Of a stretch of DNA of 64,000 nucleotides, positions 1-9,593 are shown one piece after another. The notes under the pieces were generated by a model that saw nothing but the letters and a program-made list of their open reading frames with translations, was not told the DNA's origin and ran no database searches. The DNA is from Bacteroidales bacterium. GTDB lineage: Bacteria > Bacteroidota > Bacteroidia > Bacteroidales > UBA10428. How positions within the stretch are numbered: position 1 is the first letter of the stretch; each line of letters opens with the position of its first letter. The translations under genes and the position numbers were made by a program. Location: assembly GCA_016938235.1 (NCBI GenBank), contig JAFGVA010000058.1, forward strand, positions 62,001 through 126,000, in the 5' to 3' direction.

Positions 1-2
1 CC

Positions 3-1151
3 TTTGGGCTTAATCCATTTATTACAGGAGGGGTACTTGCCATATTATTGGGTCTGGTTATTATCGGGGGAATAAAACGTATAGCCAAAGTAACATCAAA
101 GCTTGTTCCGGGAATGGCAATTCTTTATTTTGTAGGTGCTATTGCTGTTCTTGTAGTGAATTATACAAATATCTGGCCATCCCTTGAATCGATATTTTCA
201 AATGTATTTACAGGAAGCGCTGCTGCCGGAGGTTTCCTTGGAGCATCGTTCAGGTATACCTTTAACAAAGGTGTTGCTAGAGGCTTGTTCTCGAACGAAG
301 CAGGGCAGGGTTCTGCACCAATAGCCCATGCTGCAGCCAGGGCACATGAACCGGTTTCGGAAGGAATGGTGGCGATACTTGAGCCTTTTTTTGATACGAT
401 AATTATTTGCTTCATTACCGGACTAACCATCTTGTCGTCAGGAGTATGGACCGAGAAATTTGAGAATCGTTTCGATGAAACTTCGACTTATTTTATTTCC
501 GGGCAACTTTCTGACAAAAACAAGCCAGATATTCCAAAACTTCATGATTTGATTAATGATAAGGATAATTCTTTATTGTATACAGGTGTTGTGGATATTG
601 AGCAAGGAATTATTAATTCTGATGTAACGGTAATAAGCTCACGCTCGGTAGCAGAAGATGTAAGGGTGTATACCGGGATGGACAGCTTGTATACCGGAAA
701 TCTTCATATTATTGACGGCCTAATTAATAACGATGTTAACGAAGAACATGAAGATATTTATCTTTCAGGTTTATCTTTGTTGCATAGTGCACCTTTAACA
801 ACTAAAGCATTCATGCGTGGGTTTAAAGGTGGATGGGGACAATACATTGTATCGATTGGCTTGCTGCTTTTTGCATTCTCCACGGCCATATCATGGTCGT
901 ATTATGGCGACAGAGCCGTAACCTATTTATGGGGTACTAAATATGTTCTTTATTACCGAATTGCCTATGTTGCTGGTTTTTTTATTGCCGCATTTGCCAA
1001 CACCAATGTTATTTGGGCTATCTCCTATGTTACCATTGCACTCATGGCTATTCCAAACCTGATAGGTATACTCGTTTTAAGTCCCGAAGTAAAAAGAACT
1101 ATAAAAGAATACTGGATTGATTTTAAAGAGAATTTTGGTTCTCCGGATTAG
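3..1151 (+). CDS. Sodium:alanine symporter family (AGCS) protein, 5'-truncated
   Basis: This is the C-terminal part of a Na+-coupled amino acid carrier in the inner membrane. The reading frame is open from the first base, so the true start lies left of the window; the internal TTG at 48 is not a plausible start. The family signature is clear: a conserved block with GVARGLFSNEAGQGSAP followed by HAAA, then PLTTKAF and FAFSTAISWSYYGDRA before the last membrane helices. Odd feature: between the SSGVW and APLTTKAF motifs, which are normally only about 10-20 residues apart, there are roughly 105 extra hydrophilic residues with strand-like YTG repeats. This probably forms an extracytoplasmic loop domain. 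The substrate (alanine or glycine) is inferred from the family only. Confidence 0.9.
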   Translation, partial: FGLNPFITGGVLAILLGLVIIGGIKRIAKVTSKLVPGMAILYFVGAIAVLVVNYTNIWPSLESIFSNVFTGSAAAGGFLGASFRYTFNKGVARGLFSNEAGQGSAPIAHAAARAHEPVSEGMVAILEPFFDTIIICFITGLTILSSGVWTEKFENRFDETSTYFISGQLSDKNKPDIPKLHDLINDKDNSLLYTGVVDIEQGIINSDVTVISSRSVAEDVRVYTGMDSLYTGNLHIIDGLINNDVNEEHEDIYLSGLSLLHSAPLTTKAFMRGFKGGWGQYIVSIGLLLFAFSTAISWSYYGDRAVTYLWGTKYVLYYRIAYVAGFFIAAFANTNVIWAISYVTIALMAIPNLIGILVLSPEVKRTIKEYWIDFKENFGSPD

Positions 1152-1257
1152 CCCGTTGAATTGTTTTATATTTTTTTAAATTCATTTCTGATATTTTAAC
1201 AACAATATTTATCAGCTTTAGCCGTTAAATTTTTTTAAACTATCAAACCAGACCTAC

Positions 1258-3666
1258 ATGAAGTGGAAAAATCTTTTTCTAATGCTTTTGTCATTAAGCA
1301 TTAGTTTAATATCCTATTGTCAGAAATATACCATTAGTGGATTTGTTGAAGATGCAAAATCAGGCGAAAAACTGCTTGCAGCTACAGTTTACGATAAATT
1401 TACCGGACTGGGAACTTCTACAAATGAATACGGTTACTTTGCGCTGACCCTTCCTGAAAGTGAAATATCATTGTCGGTATCCTATGTTGGATATACAACT
1501 TATTGTGATACTGTGATGCTTAACAAAGACTTGTCTGTAAACATCAAAATGGAGCCATCGCTGTTGCTCGATGAGGTAATTGTTACCACCAGCAGTCCGA
1601 AAGATGTAGTAGAAAATGTACAAATGAGCATGATTTCCATTCCCATAAAGGAAATTAAAAGCATTCCAATGTTTATGGGTGAGGCTGATGTTATAAAAAC
1701 CATTCAGCTTATGCCGGGTGTACAATCAGGAACAGAAGGCACAAGCGGTTTGTATGTTAGGGGCGGAGGTCCGGATCAGAATCTTTTTTTACTCGATGGT
1801 GTACCCATCTATAACGTTAGCCACCTTTTTGGTTTTTTTTCAGTTTTTAATCCCGATGCAATTTCTAATATAACATTAACAAAAGGCGGATTTCCGGCGC
1901 ACTATGGAGGTAGATTATCGTCGGTAATTGACATCAGGCTGAAAGATGGAAACATGAAAGAGTTTCATGGCTCAGGTTCAGTTGGATTAATTGCTTCAAA
2001 ACTAATGCTTGAAGGGCCAATAGTGAAAGATAAAGCTTCGTTTATTATTACCGGCAGAAGAACTTATGTTGATTATTTGGCACGCCCCATCATCAGGGCT
2101 GTAAACAATTCCCAGGGGACAACGGCTGACATGGGTTATTATTTCTATGATTTAAATGCGAAATTAAACTATAAAATCTCTGATAAGGACAGAATATTCC
2201 TGAGCGGATATTTTGGAAAAGATAATCTATACAGCAACGATGAAGTTCAATATGTTTATGACGATGTACAGTACAAAGTACTGAAAAAGTATGGACTTAT
2301 TTGGGGAAATGGTTCGGCAGCATTTCGCTGGAATCATGTATATGGAAGTAAACTATTCAGCAATACTTCCCTAATATACAGCAACTATAGTTACAACAAC
2401 TACGATCACTATTCAAAAAATGCTAAAACTTATTCGTCAGAAGGAGACACTTTAGATGAAAAATATATCTATGATAATTTTTCGGGTATAGAAGATTATG
2501 GAGGAGTTATTGATTTTGATTACAGGCCATTACCTTCACACACCATGCGTTTTGGAGGGAAGTATTTGTACCATACTTTTAATCCGAATACCGAATCGGT
2601 AGAAGCAGAAGGAAACACCGATTCAATCATCAGCATAAACAGCAACAATAAAAACGTATATGCACATGAGTATTACCTCTATGCCGAAGACAATCTTCAG
2701 ATAGGCTCCCGAATAAGGGCAAATATTGGAGCTCATTATTCGGCTTTCTTTGTAAATGGCGAGGCCTATCATTCTATTCAACCCCGTTTAAGCGGCCGGC
2801 TTTTACTAAGCGATAACTTGTCATTCAAGGTAGCGTTTTCAAGAATGGATCAATATATCCATTTGCTTACAAACAGTTCAATCGGGTTACCTAACGATTT
2901 GTGGGTTCCGGCAACCAACAGAACCCCGCCTCAAACATCTTATCAATCAGCCCTGGGAATGGCATATAATTTAAATGATAAATGGTCTTTTACAGTTGAG
3001 GGTTTTTACAAAACCATGAAGAATCTTATTGATTATGAAGAGGGTTCGAATCTGTCTACACGAACTGGAGACTGGGAAGACGCAATTGAAAGAAATGGGA
3101 AAGGTGCTTCATACGGAGCAGAATTCTTAGTTAGGAAAGACCTTGGTAAATTGAAGGGATGGGTTGGATATACACTCTCTTATGCTAACCGTCAGTTCGA
3201 AAATATAAACAACGGAAATGTCTTTCCATATACTTATGATCGTCGCCATGATATTTCTGTTGTATTAATGTATAAGTTGAATGAAAAAACAGATTTTGGT
3301 TTAACCTGGGTTTATGGAACCGGTAGGGCAACAACTTTAGGTGTTGCCAGGTATAGCACATACCAGAATGAGCCATCCTATAACAACGGCTATGTTTATT
3401 ATTCATTTTACGACAGTGATATCGAATACTACAAGGGCAAGAATGGATTCAGGGAACCAGCCTACCATCGGCTCGATGTATCGGTAAACAGACATAAGGA
3501 TACCCGCTGGGGGCACCGTACATTGAGTTTTGGTTTGTATAATGGCTATAATCACCTGAATACTTTTTATATGCATTTTGGAACTGATATGTATGGATAC
3601 AGACAATTATACTCAAAGTCTTTTTTCCCGATAATTCCATCAATAAGCTATTCGTTTGATTTTTAA
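1258..3666 (+). CDS. TonB-dependent receptor with CarboxypepD_reg-like N-terminus (pair 1)
   Basis: Predicted outer-membrane TonB-dependent transporter of 802 residues. A signal peptide (about residues 1-21, ending near SYC/QK) precedes a CarboxypepD_reg-like beta-sandwich (about 24-105). The plug follows (about 130-230) with the hallmark stretches YVRGGGPDQNLFLLDGVP and GGFPAHYGGRLSSVIDIR, and the rest is a 22-strand-type barrel ending in a terminal aromatic (YSFDF). The substrate is unknown. The next gene, a DUF4249 lipoprotein 12 bp downstream, is the usual partner of this receptor class and takes the place a SusD has in glycan systems. It is a clear paralogue of the receptor at 4879-7317, and both share a conserved leader just upstream of the ATG. 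Confidence 0.93.
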   Translation: MKWKNLFLMLLSLSISLISYCQKYTISGFVEDAKSGEKLLAATVYDKFTGLGTSTNEYGYFALTLPESEISLSVSYVGYTTYCDTVMLNKDLSVNIKMEPSLLLDEVIVTTSSPKDVVENVQMSMISIPIKEIKSIPMFMGEADVIKTIQLMPGVQSGTEGTSGLYVRGGGPDQNLFLLDGVPIYNVSHLFGFFSVFNPDAISNITLTKGGFPAHYGGRLSSVIDIRLKDGNMKEFHGSGSVGLIASKLMLEGPIVKDKASFIITGRRTYVDYLARPIIRAVNNSQGTTADMGYYFYDLNAKLNYKISDKDRIFLSGYFGKDNLYSNDEVQYVYDDVQYKVLKKYGLIWGNGSAAFRWNHVYGSKLFSNTSLIYSNYSYNNYDHYSKNAKTYSSEGDTLDEKYIYDNFSGIEDYGGVIDFDYRPLPSHTMRFGGKYLYHTFNPNTESVEAEGNTDSIISINSNNKNVYAHEYYLYAEDNLQIGSRIRANIGAHYSAFFVNGEAYHSIQPRLSGRLLLSDNLSFKVAFSRMDQYIHLLTNSSIGLPNDLWVPATNRTPPQTSYQSALGMAYNLNDKWSFTVEGFYKTMKNLIDYEEGSNLSTRTGDWEDAIERNGKGASYGAEFLVRKDLGKLKGWVGYTLSYANRQFENINNGNVFPYTYDRRHDISVVLMYKLNEKTDFGLTWVYGTGRATTLGVARYSTYQNEPSYNNGYVYYSFYDSDIEYYKGKNGFREPAYHRLDVSVNRHKDTRWGHRTLSFGLYNGYNHLNTFYMHFGTDMYGYRQLYSKSFFPIIPSISYSFDF

Positions 3667-3678
3667 CGCCAGGAAATT

Positions 3679-4752
3679 ATGAAAGTGTTTACCAGATATT
3701 TTATAAAAACCCCAAAATTATTTTTTGGTTTCATGTTATTGATTTTTACTGTTTCATGCGATTCAATTGTTGAAATAGAAATTGAAGATGTTGAAAAACT
3801 TATTGTTGTGAATTCAGTTATCAGCCCTGATTCACCAATTTCGGTTAATCTTTCTCTAACACGACATATTTTAGATAATGCCGAGATTCAGCAGATGATT
3901 CCACCAAAATATAATCCAAATATTAAGTTGTTTGTAAACAATGAATATTCAGAAGATTTAGCTTATAACGAAATAACTAAAAAGTATGTATCGTCTTTTA
4001 AACCCCAAATCGGAGATAGTTATTCGATTGAGATCATACAAGACGGTTATGAACCTGTTACTGCAACATCCGTCATTCCAGAGAATGTAAAAATTGTAAG
4101 CATAGATACAGCCACGATTGATGATGACCCGGGGGGCAGTTCCTATAATGGTGGTTATGGGGTTTTTGTATCGGATGAAAATTTACATTGCGAAATTGAA
4201 ATTGATGATCCGGAGGGGGTGAAAAACTATTATATGATTAGCATGTCTGCCGATGTTTCGCGCATGGAATGGAGAGATACTTCGTATTATGTTGTCGATT
4301 CTGTATTTTTTAATGAGATTTGGTATACTGAGCTTCGCGAAGTTACCAGTTATGAAAAATACACCAGGTACCTCAATGAGAATCTCTTATTTAGTTCCGG
4401 GGATTTATCCATACTCTTTCATGATTACCAAGGTTATGTGCTGGATGATAGTTTTTTTGATGGCAAGAAATATTCAATAAAAACAAAAATTCCGGTTCAA
4501 AACTTATATTCTTTAGACTCTGCAATAGTTACAATAAAAGTAAAAACCCTGTCAGAAGATTATTTCAGGTATTTAAATACAAGGTTCAGGCACTACAGTT
4601 CAAAAGATGATTTTTTCACAACACCTGTAATTGTTTACGATAATATTGAAGGAGGCGTTGGTGTTATGGGGGCTTATTCAACCGATAGTTTAAGCTTTTC
4701 GGTGTCATATACTAATCCCTGGGAAAACAGGGAATATATCATTTATGAATAA
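3679..4752 (+). CDS. DUF4249 domain-containing lipoprotein (pair 1)
   Basis: Predicted outer-membrane-associated lipoprotein of 357 residues. A hydrophobic signal ends in a lipobox-like TVSC around residue 27, followed by a DUF4249-type beta-rich domain (conserved LIVVNSVISPDSPISVNLS early motif; VYDNIEGGVGVMGAYS near the end). DUF4249 proteins accompany TonB-dependent receptors in Bacteroidota, and this one follows its receptor by 12 bp, so they are very likely co-transcribed. Function is unknown; a surface-exposed ligand-handling role is inferred from context. A 12-bp perfect palindrome (TCTGTTAACAGA, 4755-4766) lies directly after the stop and may contribute to mRNA 3'-end structure. Confidence 0.85.
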   Translation: MKVFTRYFIKTPKLFFGFMLLIFTVSCDSIVEIEIEDVEKLIVVNSVISPDSPISVNLSLTRHILDNAEIQQMIPPKYNPNIKLFVNNEYSEDLAYNEITKKYVSSFKPQIGDSYSIEIIQDGYEPVTATSVIPENVKIVSIDTATIDDDPGGSSYNGGYGVFVSDENLHCEIEIDDPEGVKNYYMISMSADVSRMEWRDTSYYVVDSVFFNEIWYTELREVTSYEKYTRYLNENLLFSSGDLSILFHDYQGYVLDDSFFDGKKYSIKTKIPVQNLYSLDSAIVTIKVKTLSEDYFRYLNTRFRHYSSKDDFFTTPVIVYDNIEGGVGVMGAYSTDSLSFSVSYTNPWENREYIIYE

Positions 4753-4878
4753 TCTCTGTTAACAGAAGAACTACCCAAAGGTATTTTATAATTATTTGTT
4801 CTTTTTCTAAAATTTTAAAAAAAATATTTGCCAGCTTTACATGTTCATTTAAAACAAAACCTATTAAACCAAACCTAC

Positions 4879-7317
4879 ATGAAGAGAATATTCTTGTGTT
4901 TTCTAGCGGGCTTTTTTGTGTATTCTTTTTTATCTGCCCAAAAAATTTCAATTTCCGGCATAATATCAGATCAGGAGACTGGCGAATCAATGCTATCAGC
5001 TAATATTTACGATGAATTTACGCTGAATGGAACGGTGTCTAATAATTATGGATTTTATGTATTGCATGTATCGAAAGGCCCCGTAAAGCTTGTATGTTCG
5101 TACATAGGCTATAATTCGAAAATAGTTGAGTTTAAAGCCACCCACGATACTGTAATAAACCTGAGTTTATCGCAAAATCTTCAGATCGAAGAAGTTGTAG
5201 TAACCGATAAAGGTCCTCAGCAGACTGTTCAGAGCACCCAGATGAGCCAGATAGAACTCAAAGTTGCTGATATTAAGTCGGCTCCGGTTTTACTTGGTGA
5301 AGTTGACATTATTAAAACCCTGCAGCTTATGCCCGGTGTGCAGGGCGGAACAGAAGGTTCCTCCGGGTTTTTTGTCCGCGGAGGAGCACCCGATCAAAAC
5401 CTTATTTTATTAGATGGTGTGCCGGTTTACAATGTCAATCATCTGTTTGGTTTCTTTTCGGTTTTTAATGCCGATGCCGTTAAAAATGTCACCCTGATTA
5501 AGGGCGGATTTCCGGCGCGTTATGGAGGAAGACTTTCTTCGGTTGTTGATATCCGTTTAAAAGAAGGCAACATGAAAAATTGGGAAGGCGAGGGATCCAT
5601 TGGCCTGTTATCTTCAAAACTCACGGTTGAAGGGCCAATTAAGAAGGACACATCTTCTATTCTGATTTCCGGGAGGCGAACCTATTACGATATTCTTACC
5701 TATCCGTTTCAGGCATTGTATAATAAATCGTATGCCGGGGAGATGGGTAAAATTCGGTTTGGCGCATTTTTCTACGATTTAAACCTGAAATATAATCATA
5801 TACTTTCATCAAAGGACAGAATATATTTAAGCGCATACCTTGGCAAGGATAAGTTTTACCTTCGGAATAAGTACAAATATGAAGGGGAAGATGAATATAA
5901 TAACTATGACACCGATTTTGGGTTAGGATGGGGGAATATAACCACTGCTCTCAGGTGGAATCATATTCATTCACAGAGCTTATTTAGTAACCTGGCGGCG
6001 ACTTTTAGCGATTATACTTTCTTAACCGAGGTAAAAGACAAATATGAATACAAGTACGAGGAAGAATATTCTTTTTTTGATCTTGAAGTTGAATATTATT
6101 CGAGAATCAGGGATTTTGGCTTAAAGTATGACTTTGATTTACCTGTTAACAACAATAATTATGTTCGTTATGGAATGAACTATACCCTGCATACTTTTTC
6201 ACCGGGGGTTGGGGCCTTTCGCGAAGATTCTGATGTTGAAGGCTGGGATTTCGACACCACAGTTGGCATTAAAAATATTCCGGGGAATGAGTTTTATGTG
6301 TATCTCGAAGATGATATTACATTTTCCCGAAGACTAAAAGCCAATGTAGGTGGTCATTTCAGTATGTTTTTTATTAAAGGGAAAACCTATTATTCTCCCG
6401 AACCAAGAGCATCGGCCAGATTTCTTATCACAGATAAACTATCGCTAAAAGGTAGTTATGTCTGGATGACCCAGTACATTAATCTTCTGACTAATTCAAC
6501 CATTGGTTTACCTACGGATCTTTGGGTGCCAAGCACCAAAATACTTCTCCCTCAGAAATCATGGCAAACCGCTACAGGACTTGCCTATAATCTGAACAAC
6601 AAGTATGAAATAACCGTAGAGGGTTATTACAAGGAAATGGAAAACCTTGTTGAATTTAAAGAGGGGTCTGGATTTTTTAGCCTGGGGTTTGAAAGCCTTG
6701 ATGATATTACAACTCAAGGAGTTGGCAAAAGCTATGGAGCAGAATTTATGGTTCAGAAATCTTCAGGATCATTTCGAGGCTGGTTAAGTTATACTTTATC
6801 GAAAAGCAATCGTAAGTTCGAAGAGATTTCTTATGGCAGGGTATTTCCATTTACCTATGACAGAAGGCACAACATGGCCATTGTTGGGTCATACGATATA
6901 AATCCAAATTTTAATTTTAGTTTTAGCTGGACATATTATACCGGACAGGCCTTTACGCTTCCTGATGAAAAATCAATTTCAGCCAGCTATTTTGAACGAC
7001 TTAGCTCGGATATATCAGGCGATTACTGGTATAATGATGATTCTGAATATCCTTCGGACGGGTATTTTGAAACCAGGAATAATTACCGCATGCCGGATTA
7101 TCACAGACTTGATATAGGTGTTAATTTAAAAAAGAACTTGCAAAGGGCAGAACGCACATGGAGCTTTGGTGCATATAATGCCTATTTCAGGCCGAACGCC
7201 TTTATCATTTATGAAGGTTATGATTATAGCCCTTTAACAGGAGAGTCAAAGTCGGTGCTTAAACAGCTTTCGATATTTCCTTTTGTCCCTTATTTCCGCT
7301 ATTCATTAAAATTTTAA
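4879..7317 (+). CDS. TonB-dependent receptor with CarboxypepD_reg-like N-terminus (pair 2)
   Basis: Second TonB-dependent receptor, 812 residues from the ATG at 4879. The frame stays open to a TTG at 4828, but that codon lies inside the leader sequence conserved with pair 1 (whose ATG aligns with 4879), and only the later start gives a proper signal peptide (MKRIFLCFLAGFFVYSFLSA). The order is signal peptide, CarboxypepD_reg-like domain, plug (FFVRGGAPDQNLILLDGVP; GGFPARYGGRLSSVVDIR) and barrel ending YSLKF. Plug sequences of the two receptors are nearly colinear, while barrel loops differ, so ligands may differ. It is followed by its own DUF4249 gene after 11 bp. Confidence 0.93.
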   Translation: MKRIFLCFLAGFFVYSFLSAQKISISGIISDQETGESMLSANIYDEFTLNGTVSNNYGFYVLHVSKGPVKLVCSYIGYNSKIVEFKATHDTVINLSLSQNLQIEEVVVTDKGPQQTVQSTQMSQIELKVADIKSAPVLLGEVDIIKTLQLMPGVQGGTEGSSGFFVRGGAPDQNLILLDGVPVYNVNHLFGFFSVFNADAVKNVTLIKGGFPARYGGRLSSVVDIRLKEGNMKNWEGEGSIGLLSSKLTVEGPIKKDTSSILISGRRTYYDILTYPFQALYNKSYAGEMGKIRFGAFFYDLNLKYNHILSSKDRIYLSAYLGKDKFYLRNKYKYEGEDEYNNYDTDFGLGWGNITTALRWNHIHSQSLFSNLAATFSDYTFLTEVKDKYEYKYEEEYSFFDLEVEYYSRIRDFGLKYDFDLPVNNNNYVRYGMNYTLHTFSPGVGAFREDSDVEGWDFDTTVGIKNIPGNEFYVYLEDDITFSRRLKANVGGHFSMFFIKGKTYYSPEPRASARFLITDKLSLKGSYVWMTQYINLLTNSTIGLPTDLWVPSTKILLPQKSWQTATGLAYNLNNKYEITVEGYYKEMENLVEFKEGSGFFSLGFESLDDITTQGVGKSYGAEFMVQKSSGSFRGWLSYTLSKSNRKFEEISYGRVFPFTYDRRHNMAIVGSYDINPNFNFSFSWTYYTGQAFTLPDEKSISASYFERLSSDISGDYWYNDDSEYPSDGYFETRNNYRMPDYHRLDIGVNLKKNLQRAERTWSFGAYNAYFRPNAFIIYEGYDYSPLTGESKSVLKQLSIFPFVPYFRYSLKF

Positions 7318-7328
7318 ATTCTGCCGAA

Positions 7329-8384
7329 ATGATACACATACGAATAATATATATAAGTTTCATAATAACTGCAATTGCATCTATTTCGTGCGAGTCAACC
7401 TTGCAGAACTTCGATATTAAAAACCCAGAACCAAAGCTGGTTCTGAACACTTTCCTTGGAGCCGACAGCATACCTGTGCTGCATGTTTCAAGAAATTTAA
7501 AAATATCCAAAACTTTGAAAAAGGATTCGCTGGTTAATGCGGAAGTTTTACTTTACAACGGAACCGAAATTATCGGAAATCTTAATTATAAATCGGAGGG
7601 TTGGTTTGAGAATTCGGAAATTAAGTTAAACCAGGGGCAGCATTATACCTTTGTTGTAAAATACAGCGATTATCCCGAAGCCCGGGCAGATTATTATATT
7701 CCAAATATACCGGTTGTAAGTTCAATTGATACGCAATTGTTGAAAATAACGGATCCGGATTGTATTGGATGTGGAATGGAGTATGTATTGCAGATAACGA
7801 TAGATTTTGAAAACAACAATAACGAAGACGAATATTTCTCGGTGGAAGTGACTAGTGTTGCACCGGATGCGGGTGTTATGTATTTTCCCGGTGAAGGTGG
7901 AATAACCGACACGGAGAATGATGATACTATTATGTTTACCCGATGGGCTGAGATGGAAACCCAGGCTCCGTTTATCGAAGCTGTTTTAGATTGGGGAGAT
8001 AGGTATAGCAATGTTTCACAACAAGATGGGGGTAGCAATGGAACGAAGTTTTATTTTAGCGATGAACTGTTAAACGCGGGAGCAAACAGACTTATTCTGA
8101 AAATAAACATCTATTCGTTGACAAGTTATTATTATGATGTTGCCGAATTAAAGGAATTTTCAGTCCATTTCAAGAAAATTGATAAACATTTGTTGGAGTA
8201 TGCCAAATCAAAAGGCAGAAACGGCAAGGCCGAGGATAATCCCTTTGTTGAGCCTGTTTCAATTTACACCAATGTAGAAAATGGCTTGGGAATTGTGTCG
8301 GGGTTTGCTGACTATAAGGCCAGTTATGGTGGAGAGTTGATAACCGAAATGCTGGAACAAATGTATAGCAACACAGATTATTAA
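7329..8384 (+). CDS. DUF4249 domain-containing lipoprotein (pair 2)
   Basis: Second DUF4249-type lipoprotein, 351 residues. The signal peptide ends in a lipobox (AIASISC, Cys about 20), the early motif PKLVLNTFLGADSIPVLHVS corresponds to the conserved start of the domain, and YTNVENGLGIVSGFADY matches the C-terminal motif of the pair-1 protein. It carries a CIGC motif (about residue 142) absent from pair 1. It is co-directional with and 11 bp downstream of its TonB receptor. The two receptor/lipoprotein pairs together are best read as an ancient tandem duplication. Ligand and biochemical role are unknown. Confidence 0.83.
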   Translation: MIHIRIIYISFIITAIASISCESTLQNFDIKNPEPKLVLNTFLGADSIPVLHVSRNLKISKTLKKDSLVNAEVLLYNGTEIIGNLNYKSEGWFENSEIKLNQGQHYTFVVKYSDYPEARADYYIPNIPVVSSIDTQLLKITDPDCIGCGMEYVLQITIDFENNNNEDEYFSVEVTSVAPDAGVMYFPGEGGITDTENDDTIMFTRWAEMETQAPFIEAVLDWGDRYSNVSQQDGGSNGTKFYFSDELLNAGANRLILKINIYSLTSYYYDVAELKEFSVHFKKIDKHLLEYAKSKGRNGKAEDNPFVEPVSIYTNVENGLGIVSGFADYKASYGGELITEMLEQMYSNTDY

Positions 8385-8391
8385 AAGCAGA

Positions 8392-8419
8392 GATTAATCT
8401 GATAGCTATCGGATTAATC
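8392..8419. terminator. Hairpin between convergent genes
   Basis: A 28-base inverted repeat with 14-base arms (GATTAATCTGATAG / CTATCGGATTAATC, one G-T pair) and essentially no loop lies in the 54-bp gap between the DUF4249 gene and recA, which converge here. There is no long U-tract, so termination in either direction is inferred from position and symmetry. Confidence 0.5.
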
Positions 8420-8438
8420 CTGCCAGAATATTTTGAGT

Positions 8439-9452
8439 TTAAGCATTTAGCTTCTCAACAATTTTCACTTCAATTTCTTCAGCTAGTTCAGGATTGTCAA
8501 ATAACAAGGCTTTAACAGCATCGCGTCCCTGTCCGAGGCGGGTTTCACCATAGCTAAACCACGAGCCGGCTTTTTTAAGAATTTCGTAATCAACACCAAG
8601 ATCAATAATTTCACCGATTTTCGAGATTCCCTCGCCATACATAAGGTCAAATTCAGCTTTTCTGAACGGGGGAGCCATTTTATTTTTAACCACTTTTACT
8701 CTTACCCTGTTACCATTCACTTCGTCGCCATCTTTTATCTGGCTTATTTTACGGATGTCAAGCCTTGTGCTGGCATAAAATTTAAGTGCATTACCACCGG
8801 TAGTAGTTTCGGGGTTACCAAACATAACACCAATTTTTTCACGAAGCTGGTTTATAAAGATGCAGCATGTATTGGTTTTGTTAATGTTGGCAGTAAGTTT
8901 TCTAAGTGCCTGTGACATAAGTCTGGCCTGTAATCCCATTTTTGAATCGCCCATTTCACCTTCAATTTCGGCCTTGGGGGTTAAGGCGGCAACCGAGTCA
9001 ATTACAATAATGTCTATCGCTCCGGAGCGAATCAGGTGATCGGTAATTTCTAAAGCCTGTTCGCCATTATCGGGTTGTGAAATAAGCAGGTTTTCAACAT
9101 CTACTCCAAGTTTTTGAGCATAAAAACGGTCGAAAGCGTGTTCGGCATCAATAAATGCAGCTATTCCGCCAGCCTTTTGAGCTTCAGCCAATGCATGTAT
9201 GGTTAGTGTTGTTTTACCCGACGATTCAGGTCCGTAAATTTCAACAATTCTTCCACGCGGATAGCCGCCAATACCCATTGCATAATCTAATGATATCGAT
9301 CCACTTGAGATTGTTGGAACTTCAGCAATGGCGTGATCGCCCAGTTTCATAATGGTGCCCTTACCAAAATCTTTTTCAATCTTTCCAATAGTAAGTTCAA
9401 GAGCTTTTAACTTCTCTTTTCTTATATCATCATTCTTAACATCTTTTGCCAT
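8439..9452 (-). CDS. recA: Recombinase RecA
   Basis: RecA recombinase, 337 residues: ATP-dependent strand exchange and SOS co-protease in the cytoplasm. The Walker A motif GPESSGKTT is at residues 74-82, Walker B ([11 protein letters not shown]) follows, and the L1/L2 region shows [21 protein letters not shown]. The C-terminal domain is short and basic/acidic as usual. Length and motifs match the family throughout. It stands alone on the minus strand, convergent with the upstream receptor operon. No LexA-type box could be recognised in the 140-bp AT-rich upstream region. Confidence 0.98.
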   Translation of the reverse strand: MAKDVKNDDIRKEKLKALELTIGKIEKDFGKGTIMKLGDHAIAEVPTISSGSISLDYAMGIGGYPRGRIVEIYGPESSGKTTLTIHALAEAQKAGGIAAFIDAEHAFDRFYAQKLGVDVENLLISQPDNGEQALEITDHLIRSGAIDIIVIDSVAALTPKAEIEGEMGDSKMGLQARLMSQALRKLTANINKTNTCCIFINQLREKIGVMFGNPETTTGGNALKFYASTRLDIRKISQIKDGDEVNGNRVRVKVVKNKMAPPFRKAEFDLMYGEGISKIGEIIDLGVDYEILKKAGSWFSYGETRLGQGRDAVKALLFDNPELAEEIEVKIVEKLNA

Positions 9453-9593
9453 CTATAATTAGTTTTATTTTAGTTTTAAGTTATTTGATTATTTAATAAT
9501 CAAAATCAGGATGGTTAAAATAGAAAAATAGATTACAAATACCAAGATTCAAACTGATAAAGTTATTAAAAGAAGCCAAATATAAAATCTAAA

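Noticed and set aside
161-430. Minus-strand ORF opposite the symporter
   Set aside because: Shadow of the plus-strand coding sequence; no family features, and the plus-strand frame has unmistakable AGCS motifs.
4828-4878. TTG start extending the second TonB receptor by 17 residues
   Set aside because: The segment aligns with the untranslated leader of the first receptor, and it would destroy the signal peptide.
1258-8384. SusC/SusD-type glycan uptake systems
   Set aside because: The partner lipoproteins are DUF4249-like, not SusD-like; they lack the TPR-rich helical SusD fold.
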